Assembly (NCBI RefSeq): GCF_009688965.1
Contig: NZ_AP021875.1
Coordinates: 1,178,001 to 1,242,000, forward strand
Source: Desulfosarcina widdelii
GTDB taxonomy: Bacteria > Desulfobacterota > Desulfobacteria > Desulfobacterales > Desulfosarcinaceae
Direction: 5' to 3'
Length of the DNA: 64,000 nucleotides
Shown: positions 18,367 through 25,286 of the stretch, piece after piece
Layout: each line of letters starts with the position of its first letter
Position numbering within the stretch: position 1 is the first letter of the stretch
Position numbers and translations under genes: made by a program
Notes under the pieces: model-generated
What the model was told of the DNA's origin: nothing
Databases searched by the model: none
The model's input: only the letters and a program-made list of their open reading frames with translations

Positions 18367-18378
18367 GAACCCTGAACC
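18367..18378 (-). repeat. Right 12-bp inverted repeat of the four-helix-bundle cassette
   Basis: GAACCCTGAACC, the exact reverse complement of 17899-17910. It lies 13 bp from the fliE stop, so the cassette fills nearly all of the fliE-fliF spacer. Confidence 0.7.
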
Positions 18379-18391
18379 TTTTAACGGTTTC

Positions 18392-18694
18392 TCATATCGA
18401 CATGCGGCGAATCTCGTCGTAGGCGGAGATGAGTTTATTGCGAATCTGCATCACCAGTTCGAAGGAAATCTCCGCTTTTTGCATGGAAATCATGGTGCTG
18501 TGGATATCCTGATTTTTGCCGGTGGCCAGCTCGTCAATGGCCTGATCGGCGTCCACCATTTGCCGGTTGACATCGTCCAGGGAGCGTTTGACGAAATCGC
18601 TGAATGGTGTCTGGGACGCATTATCGGTCTGTTTCTTTTCAACCCCGGCTTCCGGCAGCAAGGGCTGCAATTTGGAAATCGTCAGATCGTTCAT
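18392..18694 (-). CDS. fliE: FliE, MS-ring/rod junction protein
   Basis: FliE links the MS-ring to the rod. The 100 residues have the family C-terminal pattern: FSDFVKRSLDDVNRQMVDAD, then STMISMQKAEISFELVMQIR and a closing RNKLISAYDEIRRMSI. It overlaps flgC by 4 bp. Confidence 0.95.
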   Translation of the reverse strand: MNDLTISKLQPLLPEAGVEKKQTDNASQTPFSDFVKRSLDDVNRQMVDADQAIDELATGKNQDIHSTMISMQKAEISFELVMQIRNKLISAYDEIRRMSI

Positions 18695-19131
18695 GAGCTT
18701 CTCCCGATATCCAGTGCGGTCCCCGCCATGTCCTTGGTCGCCGCAACGGCCGTTGCATTGGCCTCGAAGCTCCTGCTGGCGGATATCATGTTGACCATCT
18801 CCTCGACGATGTTGACGTTGGGCAGCCGAATGTATCCGTTTTCGTCCGCATCCGGATGGTTGGGATCATATTTTTCAATAAAAGGCTTTTCGTCTTCGAT
18901 GATGCCGGCCACCTTGACACCATGCCCTTCCTCTGTCGTGCGTTCGTCGAGAATTTCCTGGAAGCTTTCCCCTTGCGCCGCCTTGAAGATGACATCCTTG
19001 CGTTTGTAAGGTTCGCCGGTTTCGGTGCGCGTTGTGTTGGCATTGGCCAAATTGCTCGATATGAGGTTCATGCGCAGGCGCTGGGCGCTCAATCCGGTCG
19101 AACTGATGGATAGGCTGTCCATAAAATTCAT
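18691..19131 (-). CDS. flgC: FlgC, proximal rod protein
   Basis: A rod subunit exported through the flagellar gate. The N-terminus SLSISSTGLSAQRLRMN and NLISSNLANANTTRTETGEPY, and the C-terminal PNVNIVEEMVNMISASRSFE, are the conserved parts. The 146-residue length is normal. It is 4 bp downstream of flgB and overlaps fliE by 4 bp. Confidence 0.97.
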   Translation of the reverse strand: MNFMDSLSISSTGLSAQRLRMNLISSNLANANTTRTETGEPYKRKDVIFKAAQGESFQEILDERTTEEGHGVKVAGIIEDEKPFIEKYDPNHPDADENGYIRLPNVNIVEEMVNMISASRSFEANATAVAATKDMAGTALDIGRSS

Positions 19132-19135
19132 GGGT

Positions 19136-19561
19136 CTAATTTCCTCCCTTGATGACGTTTTTCAATCCCGACAACTTGGATTTGACCATCTGGGCCGAGG
19201 CCCGGTAAAGCAGGCTGTTTTTGGCCAAGGAGGTCATCTCGGCATCGATGTCGACGCCGTTTTGGTCCCCCCGGAACAACAGGGGGTTGTCGCCATCGGC
19301 TGTGTGGGCAGTTTCCGGGTCGTCCGGTGCAGGGCGCCCGGGCAGGTGACGTTCATCGGTTAGCTGCATGGAGCCGGATACGGACGCTTGGGGCTCTTTT
19401 TGAAGGGCCGCTTCCACATCCATCACAAAAGGCTTGTAGTTGGGCGTATCCGCATTGGCCACGTTGTTTAAAATGGTTTCATGCTTGCGTGCCCGCAGGT
19501 CTAACGATCGCGATAACGTCGAGATCGTACCGCCGAACAGATTGACTGGATGCTGGTCCAT
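19136..19561 (-). CDS. flgB: FlgB, proximal rod protein
   Basis: A rod subunit and the first gene of the flgB-flgC-fliE run. The conserved rod motif appears as LDLRARKHETILNNVANADT followed by PNYK. The length of 141 residues is standard. The 51-bp gap to the FlrC-like gene holds a strong sigma-54 promoter, so this operon is probably activated by the AAA+ regulators encoded beside it. Confidence 0.97.
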   Translation of the reverse strand: MDQHPVNLFGGTISTLSRSLDLRARKHETILNNVANADTPNYKPFVMDVEAALQKEPQASVSGSMQLTDERHLPGRPAPDDPETAHTADGDNPLLFRGDQNGVDIDAEMTSLAKNSLLYRASAQMVKSKLSGLKNVIKGGN

Positions 19562-19596
19562 ACTACCCTCTGCTTAATGTCGTTGTATCTTTGATC

Positions 19597-19612
19597 AGCA
19601 AATAATGTACCA
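19597..19612 (-). promoter_or_regulatory. Sigma-54 promoter of flgB-flgC-fliE
   Basis: The minus strand reads TGGTACATTATTTGCT, with the 10-nt spacing between GG and GC and a perfect TTGCT -12 box. It ends exactly at the stop codon of the FlrC-like gene and lies about 36 bp from the flgB ATG. Confidence 0.75.
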
Positions 19613-20971
19613 TTACTTTACGGTTTCGATTTCTTCCTTATATTCGTTCAATTTGTTACGCAGTGTCCGGATACTGATTCCCAGCATTTTGGCCGCATGG
19701 GTGCGGTTGTCGTTGACGGATTGTAACGTATTGGTAATCAACTGTTTTTCCATCTCCCGGACCGTCATTCCCATTGCCGGGGTTACAGTGGCCGACATAT
19801 CCTTTGGCCCGGTGTCAAGGATTAAATCTTCCGGCAAAAGGGTTTCGCCGCCGCCGATAAGAACCCCGCGTTCAATGGTGTTTTCCAGTTCGCGGACATT
19901 TCCAGGCCAGTTCTGGCGCATCAACAGGTCCATGGCTCCTCCGGAAATGCGATCCATTTTTTTTCCGTTCTGACTGCTGAAACGCTTCAGAAAGGCTTCA
20001 GCCATCAAGGGAATGTCGTTTTTTCGTTCCCGTAAGGGCGGAATCGTCAAAGGAATGACGTTCAACCGATAGTAGAGGTCCTCCCGGAAGTTTCCCGATG
20101 CCATTGCCTCTTTCATCATCCGGTTGCTGATGGCAATTACTCTGGCCTCAATGGAAATGGAGCGGTTGCTGCCGACTCTTACGATTTCCCTCTCCTGCAG
20201 GGCACGCAGCAGTTTGGCCTGAAGCGGCAATGCCATCTCGGTAATTTCATCCAGGACCAGGGTTCCTTTCCCGGCGCTCTCGAACTTACCGATTTTTCGT
20301 GAGATGGCCCCGGTAAAGGCCCCTTTTTCATGGCCGAACAGCTCGCTTTCGGCCAATTGTTCCGGCAGGGCGGCGCAATTGATAGCCACATAGGGCTCGC
20401 TGCTGCGTTGGCTGTGGGCGTGAATGAAAGCGGCCAGCAGTTCCTTGCCCGTGCCGCTTTCTCCGGTAATCAGAATACTGGCCGTGCTCGGTGCCACCTT
20501 GCGTGCGATCTCCAGCGTTCCCAGCAGGGCGACGTCCTGGGTAATGAAGGTCTTGTCGTTTCTGGTCCGAACGGGTTGCGAACCTTCTCTCACGGCGATA
20601 TCCCGGGCCGCCTTCTGGAATGCTTCCCAAACCAGATCGTTTTCGAAGGGATCGAGAATAAAATCGGTCGCACCGGCCTGCATGGCCGCAATGACGTCCC
20701 CAGCCGTCCCTTTTGCGGCACCGATCAGAATAGTAATATCGGGATATTTCCGCTGGACCTGTTCGCTCAAGGCTACTGCCGAAAAGTCGTTGAGCCGCAT
20801 ATCGGAGTACAGGATCTGGATAGGATACTTCTCCAGTTTCTCTATCGCTTCCCGGCCGGTTGCACACCCTTTGATTTGGAATTGTCCGACCTCTTCCAAG
20901 ACGCTGTACAAATGATGGCGCAGTTCAGACTCCGAAGTGACCAGCAATACTGAAATTGGATGATTCACCAT
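19613..20971 (-). CDS. FlrC/FleR-like sigma-54 activator with a degenerate receiver domain
   Basis: The 452 residues comprise a receiver-like domain (1-120), a sigma-54 AAA+ domain (about 140-375) with GESGTGKE, GAFTGA and Walker B TLVLDEITEM, and a Fis-type HTH at the end (NRTHAAKMLGISIRTLRNKL). In the receiver only the phosphoacceptor D57 remains of the active site: the acidic pair is T12/S13, the switch Thr/Ser is G86 and the Lys before Pro is D109. Regulation may thus be phosphorylation-independent. It lies before flgB with its own sigma-54 element, and most likely activates the class III flagellar operons. Confidence 0.9.
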   Translation of the reverse strand: MVNHPISVLLVTSESELRHHLYSVLEEVGQFQIKGCATGREAIEKLEKYPIQILYSDMRLNDFSAVALSEQVQRKYPDITILIGAAKGTAGDVIAAMQAGATDFILDPFENDLVWEAFQKAARDIAVREGSQPVRTRNDKTFITQDVALLGTLEIARKVAPSTASILITGESGTGKELLAAFIHAHSQRSSEPYVAINCAALPEQLAESELFGHEKGAFTGAISRKIGKFESAGKGTLVLDEITEMALPLQAKLLRALQEREIVRVGSNRSISIEARVIAISNRMMKEAMASGNFREDLYYRLNVIPLTIPPLRERKNDIPLMAEAFLKRFSSQNGKKMDRISGGAMDLLMRQNWPGNVRELENTIERGVLIGGGETLLPEDLILDTGPKDMSATVTPAMGMTVREMEKQLITNTLQSVNDNRTHAAKMLGISIRTLRNKLNEYKEEIETVK

Positions 20972-21048
20972 GATCGAGATGCCATAATTCGTTTAAGAGA
21001 ATAGACAGACCGAGTTTCTGCAGCGCAAAATATCGTATCGCTACACAA

Positions 21049-21064
21049 CGCAAATAAAATGCCA
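21049..21064 (-). promoter_or_regulatory. Sigma-54 promoter of the FlrC-like gene
   Basis: The minus strand reads TGGCATTTTATTTGCG. GG and GC have the right 10-nt spacing and the -12 box TTGC is perfect. It lies 78 bp upstream of the FlrC-like ATG. If real, the FlrC-like gene is itself controlled by sigma-54, presumably through the FleQ-like protein upstream, as in Vibrio and Pseudomonas. Confidence 0.7.
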
Positions 21065-21256
21065 GCTATCGTCTATCCGTTTAATATAGCGCCGAACAAG
21101 CGTGTAATTATTTGTTTTATCAATATTTATTTTAAATGTCCGGAGTTGATGTCGAAGGGAGAAAAAGCTTGGTAGGGTAGGCACTTCGGTGTCAATTCGG
21201 CAAAGAGCCGTCACCCCATTGACAGGGAAGTGAGATGTGGGAGATGAGATATGGGG

Positions 21257-21285
21257 TTCACCGCAGAGGCGCAAAGGACGCAGAG
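21257..21285. repeat. Dispersed CACCGCAGAGGCGCAAAG-type repeat
   Basis: A 29-bp stretch containing CACCGCAGAGGCGCAAAG followed by GACGCAGAG. I recognise this as a very widespread intergenic repeat type whose translations give the telltale RRGAKDAE or SLRPLRLCG. It marks this gap as repeat-laden. Confidence 0.6.
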
Positions 21286-21467
21286 ATAAGTTCTGTTGAT
21301 TTGTTTGATTGGTTTTCAGTCGGGGGCTTTCGCGATAACCTATCCGCATTCATCCGAGTCCTATATCCCCTTCGAATATGCGTTTCAAACGAAGTCCCGC
21401 TCTGGCAGGATAAACCGGGTGGTAAAAATCCAAAGTGGAACGGGAAAAGTGAGATGGGAAAGCCACA

Positions 21468-22514
21468 TCAAGCGCATTTTTGCAGGTCGTACCGCTTGAT
21501 CTTTTCCACCAGCGTAGTCCGCTTTACGTGCAGCAGTTTAGCGGCCCGGTTTTTCACCCATTTGGTCTTTTCCAGACTCTGATAGATCAGGCGTTTTTCG
21601 AACTCGCTGACTGCGGTACTCAGGCAGAGACCCTCACCGGTGATTTCAGGTGACAGGATACAGTTCTTAGGCGCCTCGTCTCTCATTTTCCGCGGCAGAT
21701 CGTCGATTTCGATCTCCCCTTGCCCTTTGATGACCACAATCCGCTCCATCAGATTGGCCAGTTCCCTGACATTGCCGGGCCAGGTGTACTGTATCATCAC
21801 GTTCAAGGCCTCTTCGGATATCGAATCTACGGCGGTGGTTTTGGTCGAATTTAACCGATCCATGAAGTGGGCCACGAAATGGGGAATATCCGAACGCCGT
21901 TCTTTAAGGGCGGGCAGTTTTATGGGGATTACGTAAAGTCGATAAAACAGATCTTCCCGGAAATTCCCTTTCTGAACTTCCTCCTCGAGGTCGCGGTGGG
22001 TCGCCGCGACAATGCGGACATCCACTTTTGTCGTTTTACAACCTCCCACCGGCTCGAAGCAGCGCTCTTCGAGGACCTTGAGAATCTTGACCTGAAGATC
22101 CTGACTCATATCCCCGATTTCGTCCAGAAAGATAGTGCCGCCGTTGGCAGCCTCGAATTTGCCTACTTTGTTGGCCGTTGCACCGGTAAACGAACCTTTG
22201 ACGTGACCGAACAGTTCGCTTTCCAGAAGGTTTTCCGGGATGGCGCCGCAGTTGATGGAGACAAACGGCTGATCCCTGCGGTAGGATTGCTTGTGAATGG
22301 CATGGGCGATCAACCCTTTTCCCGTACCGGTCTCGCCGTTGATTAAAATAGTGCTGTCGCTGTCCGCTACCCTTTCAACCAGCCGGAAAATATCCTGCAT
22401 TTTTGTGCTTTCACCGACAATTCCATCGAAAGCGTCTGTCTTGTCTGAGTCAACCGGCGTTTCTTGAAGGGTCTCATTCAAAGCATCGTTTTCGATAATG
22501 GGTGAATTTTGCAC
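21468..22514 (-). CDS. FleQ/FlrA-like sigma-54 activator without a FleQ N-terminal domain
   Basis: The 348-residue protein starts at a GTG with AGGAGG seven bases upstream. After about 28 residues it goes straight into an AAA+ domain: GETGTGKGLIAHAIHKQSYR, GSFTGA in ELFGHVKGSFTGATANKVGK, Walker B TIFLDEIGDM, and WPGNVRELANLMERIVV. A Fis-type HTH closes it (VKNRAAKLLHVKRTTLVEKI). The GSFTGA variant is typical of FleQ. The family's N-terminal receiver-like domain is missing, so it may be constitutive or controlled by another protein. Its location at the head of the cluster fits a class I regulator. Confidence 0.85.
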   Translation of the reverse strand: MQNSPIIENDALNETLQETPVDSDKTDAFDGIVGESTKMQDIFRLVERVADSDSTILINGETGTGKGLIAHAIHKQSYRRDQPFVSINCGAIPENLLESELFGHVKGSFTGATANKVGKFEAANGGTIFLDEIGDMSQDLQVKILKVLEERCFEPVGGCKTTKVDVRIVAATHRDLEEEVQKGNFREDLFYRLYVIPIKLPALKERRSDIPHFVAHFMDRLNSTKTTAVDSISEEALNVMIQYTWPGNVRELANLMERIVVIKGQGEIEIDDLPRKMRDEAPKNCILSPEITGEGLCLSTAVSEFEKRLIYQSLEKTKWVKNRAAKLLHVKRTTLVEKIKRYDLQKCA

Positions 22515-23201
22515 GACTACACCTCCTGAAAATTATTGATCGTTGACCTGGGTTAAAGATAATCGAGGGATGGTTTCTGAGGTAGCAATTTTGTTGCCGA
22601 AATTCAAAAAAATGCTGTTTTTCCTTTCGCTTCATTTTCTGTATACTTTGAATGTCTCCCGTTACCCCAATATATAGATGGTGGTTCTCCCATTAATCCT
22701 TACCCGTTGTGTTGAGAGAAATTTTAATCCACGAACTGAGATTTATTTTTACCCCGACAACTTGAAGTTTTTTCTATTACAAGCAGGATAGTTTTACTTG
22801 GTTTGTTGCAAATTGCAAAAGGAGGTCGTTTATCACGAACTGGCCCCATTAAGCCATCTGTTCGCTTATCGTCAGTGAAAATTTTTGTCCCACCATTGTT
22901 TCAACATTTCGCAAAAAATCGCCCGACATGTCATTCCCGTGAAGGCGGGAATCCATAATCATTTGTAAAATTTGTATAAACATACGCTTGTGGATATTAG
23001 CAATGGGTCCAAGTCAAAATTTTGGGAAACCGTATATATCTCAGATCTATATTATTTAAAATTTGATTTTCCCTACCGCACCCGATTTTTCACGGAACGC
23101 TCCTTCAATCCTAATATTTTGCAATTTGCATATTTTTGCATTCTGCAAAGTAAAATCTTTGAATAGGTAAGGCGAAAAGATAAAGGTTAGAAACTTTTTT
23201 C
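22515..23201. other. AT-rich gap between the FleQ-like gene and flagellin
   Basis: Almost 700 bp between divergently transcribed genes with no convincing gene on either strand. It contains the palindromic repeat at 22934-22951 and presumably the sigma-70 promoter of the FleQ-like gene. A small open frame at 22972-23166 plus has no ribosome site or protein-like composition. Confidence 0.7.
22927..22955. repeat. REP-like palindrome with TTCCCG/CGGGAA arms
   Basis: TTCCCG (22934-22939) and CGGGAA (22946-22951) pair around TGAAGG, in the context GTCATTCCCGTGAAGGCGGG followed by AATCCA. It is one copy of a very common dispersed bacterial palindromic repeat. Confidence 0.7.
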
Positions 23202-23228
23202 TAAAGTAAATGCCGTGCAGAACGATAA
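23202..23228 (+). promoter_or_regulatory. Sigma-28 (FliA) promoter of flagellin
   Basis: TAAAGTAA (23202-23209), an 11-nt spacer, then AACGATAA (23221-23228), compared with the consensus TAAAGTTT-N11-GCCGATAA. Transcription would start about 7 bases later, giving a leader of about 120 nt before the flagellin ATG. A FliA gene is not in the window. Confidence 0.7.
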
Positions 23229-23255
23229 TAGGGTTGTAACGCGCAAATAAATTCG

Positions 23256-23286
23256 AAAGGAGGCGATGATCCAGCTTTCACGATAA
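23256..23286 (+). promoter_or_regulatory. Extended Shine-Dalgarno and six-codon upstream frame in the flagellin leader
   Basis: GAAAGGAGGCGATGATCC is nearly the full complement of the 16S rRNA 3' end (which would be AGAAAGGAGGTGATCC), about 100 nt upstream of the flagellin start. Two bases after it an ATG (23266-23268) opens the tiny frame MIQLSR with a stop at 23284-23286. It may act as a ribosome stand-by site or as a controlled leader peptide; a chance match is possible. Confidence 0.4.
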
Positions 23287-23354
23287 AAACGCGCGGACCA
23301 CACAAAAATCCGGCAAGAATGCCGATCTAACAAACCTAGAAAAGGAGATTTATC

Positions 23355-24173
23355 ATGGCAATCGCACTTACCGCAGGAATGAGAAGCAACCTTATCGCTC
23401 TTCAGAACGTGGACAGCTTGATGCAGACCACCCAAAACCGTCTGTCCACCGGTAAGAAAGTCAACTCGGCCCTGGACGATCCAGTCAACTTTTTCAAAGC
23501 TGAAGACCATTACAACCGTGCCAGCGATCTTGCCGCCAAAAAAGACGGTATGAACGAGGCCATCAAAACCATCGAGGCCGCCAACACAGGTATCGAAGAA
23601 ATCGAAAACCTTCTGGCCCAGATGAAGTCCCTGGCTTCTGCCGCAAAGACTTCGGATAATACCGGCGACCTTAGCGATCAATATGACCTGTTGATCAGCC
23701 AGGTGTACTACATGGCACAGGATTCCAACTACGGCGGCCAGAATCTGCTGGACAGTGACAGTCTCTCCGTGGAGTTTAACGAAGATGGAAGCAACACACT
23801 GTCCGTCTCCGGATTTGGGGTAGCTGCTAACGGCACGATTACCAGTTCCGGTGGAACTACAACGGCTCTCAGCGCATCCGATTTCGCCAACAACACCACC
23901 GTTGAAGCGTCTATATCCGAAATCGATGCCGCCATCTCCATGTTGAGGACCGAATCCCAAAAATTGTCTTCCAGCCTTTCCACGATTCAAATTCGGGCCG
24001 ATTTTACCACTGAGATGGAAAATACACTGAATACCGGCGCCGACGGACTGACGCTGGCCGACATGAACGAAGAAGGCGCTAACATGCTGATGCTGCAAAC
24101 CCGCCAGAATCTGGGTACCACTTCTCTCAGCCTGGCTTCCCAGGCTGCGCAGGCTGTATTGCAGCTGTTCTAA
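23355..24173 (+). CDS. fliC: Flagellin, short alphaproteobacterial type
   Basis: The filament subunit. It is only 272 residues: the D0/D1 ends are kept (N-terminus with RSNLIALQNVDSLMQTTQNR and STGKKVNSALDDP; C-terminus MLMLQTRQNLGTTSLSLASQ followed by AAQAVLQLF) with a small Ser/Thr-rich middle of about 80 residues instead of D2/D3. Length and pattern resemble Caulobacter flagellins. AAGGAG lies seven bases before the ATG. The middle (about residues 130-195, with SGGTTTALSAS) offers many Ser/Thr sites for O-glycosylation. It is followed by flbT and flaF and faces the modification island. Confidence 0.96.
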   Translation: MAIALTAGMRSNLIALQNVDSLMQTTQNRLSTGKKVNSALDDPVNFFKAEDHYNRASDLAAKKDGMNEAIKTIEAANTGIEEIENLLAQMKSLASAAKTSDNTGDLSDQYDLLISQVYYMAQDSNYGGQNLLDSDSLSVEFNEDGSNTLSVSGFGVAANGTITSSGGTTTALSASDFANNTTVEASISEIDAAISMLRTESQKLSSSLSTIQIRADFTTEMENTLNTGADGLTLADMNEEGANMLMLQTRQNLGTTSLSLASQAAQAVLQLF

Positions 24174-24206
24174 TTTTGGTATTGTTTTTCGATTCATTTA
24201 TAATCA

Positions 24207-24242
24207 AAGCATGGACAAGCGGGCTTCCCCTTGTCCATGCTT
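24207..24242 (+). terminator. Flagellin terminator hairpin
   Basis: AAGCATGGACAAG (24207-24219) pairs perfectly with CTTGTCCATGCTT (24230-24242) around a 10-nt loop, 33 bp after the flagellin stop. No strong T-run follows, so termination may be partial and allow read-through into flbT. Confidence 0.65.
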
Positions 24243-24448
24243 GCTATGACGCCGAACAGTTCTCTGAAATCGTCTTTTTTCGACTGTCCCATTAATTTAT
24301 CTTATATGTCAGTTTTTCAATGCAAGATTTGATGAAATTTCTGAGTTACGTATTGATTTCAATTAATTTTTTGGCATGATTATACGCATGATCTGTTTCA
24401 TAATGTAGAGTACCAATCCTTCTCCTAACTTAAAAAGGCCAAAAAATT

Positions 24449-24838
24449 ATGGGACTCAAAATAACACTGAAGCCCGGAGAACGGATGATTATCGGTGGTG
24501 CCGTTATCACCAACGGTGGTCAGAAATGCAATTTCATTGTTGAAAACAAGGTCTCTATTCTCAGAGATAAAGATATCCTGAGCGCCGAAAAAGCCAACTC
24601 CCCTGCACGGCGCATCTATTTTGCGATTCAATTGATGTACATCGATGCAAGCAATTTAAAAACGCACCACAAATCGTACTGGGAACTAGTCAAAGATTTT
24701 CTCGAGGCCGCCCCCAGTGCCCTTGGCATCGTTGATCAAATCAGTGAATATATTTTAGAAGGAAATTATTACCAGGCTCTTAAAAACTGTAAAAAACTTA
24801 TTGCATTCGAAGAGGAGATCATCGCCCGTGTACAATAA
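24449..24838 (+). CDS. flbT: FlbT, flagellin mRNA regulator
   Basis: FlbT in Caulobacter binds the flagellin mRNA leader and controls its translation and stability. The 129 residues match the family closely: start MGLKITLKPGERMIIGGAVI then TNGG, and the central SPARRIYFAIQLMYID. Separated from flagellin by 275 bp containing the flagellin terminator. It overlaps the flaF start, so the two are co-translated. Confidence 0.92.
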   Translation: MGLKITLKPGERMIIGGAVITNGGQKCNFIVENKVSILRDKDILSAEKANSPARRIYFAIQLMYIDASNLKTHHKSYWELVKDFLEAAPSALGIVDQISEYILEGNYYQALKNCKKLIAFEEEIIARVQ

Positions 24839-25199
24839 AGCGCTCAATGCCTATAAATCAGTTGAAAAAACAACTGTATCCGGCAGGGAAACCGAAGCCA
24901 GGGTTTTAACGGAAGCAGCATCCAAGCTTCGGTCCTGCCAGAAAAACTGGGATAGCAATGATCGGAAGGAATTACTGGACGATGCCCTGAACTATAATCA
25001 GCGCATCTGGACCATATTCCAGGCGGAACTCGGAAAGCAGGACAACCCGTTGCCGGACAATATTAAACTGGACCTGTTGAGGCTCAGTTCGTTTATTGAC
25101 AAACGCATCTTCGAAGTTTTGGCATACCCAGACCCAGAAAAGCTGAACATCATCATTAAAATAAATGAAAATATCGCTGCCGGGCTGAGGGGAAATTAA
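24828..25199 (+). CDS. flaF: FlaF, flagellin secretion/assembly regulator
   Basis: FlaF pairs with FlbT in Alphaproteobacteria; it is needed for flagellin translation and secretion. The preferred start is the GTG at 24828 (reading VYNKALNAYKS), inside the last codons of flbT, with GAGGAG upstream; an upstream start at 24801 is open but adds unrelated residues. The protein (about 123 residues) shows RETEARVLTEAASKLRSCQK, LLDDALNYNQRIWTIFQAEL and the closing IKINENIAAGL, the pattern of the FlaF family. Confidence 0.88.
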   Translation: MYNKALNAYKSVEKTTVSGRETEARVLTEAASKLRSCQKNWDSNDRKELLDDALNYNQRIWTIFQAELGKQDNPLPDNIKLDLLRLSSFIDKRIFEVLAYPDPEKLNIIIKINENIAAGLRGN

Positions 25200-25286
25200 A
25201 TCAAAAACGCTGTGCCTTCCCGTTCAGGTAGTTAGCGAATCCCCAACCGTTTATCTGAAGATCCTGACCTTTAGAAGAAAATCCAT

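Larger units (their letters stand above)
20972..21467. other. Repeat-rich gap between the two regulators
   Basis: About 500 bp with no credible gene. It holds the sigma-54 element at 21049-21064, a TTCACCGCAGAGGCGC-type dispersed repeat (21257-21285) and low-information text. Short open frames here (for example 21041-21349 minus) translate mostly through the repeat and are not genes. Confidence 0.7.

Noticed and set aside
22972..23166. Small plus-strand frame between the FleQ-like gene and flagellin
   Set aside because: No ribosome site, Phe/Tyr-rich composition of AT-rich noncoding DNA, no family resemblance.
23187..24197. Open frame of 336 codons antisense to flagellin
   Set aside because: Flagellin is certain; the antisense frame is a codon-bias shadow rich in Gly, His and Phe.
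24381..24397. Possible sigma-54 promoter upstream of flbT (TGGCATG then GC)
   Set aside because: The -24 box is perfect but GG and GC are 11 nt apart instead of 10, a spacing that normally abolishes activity.
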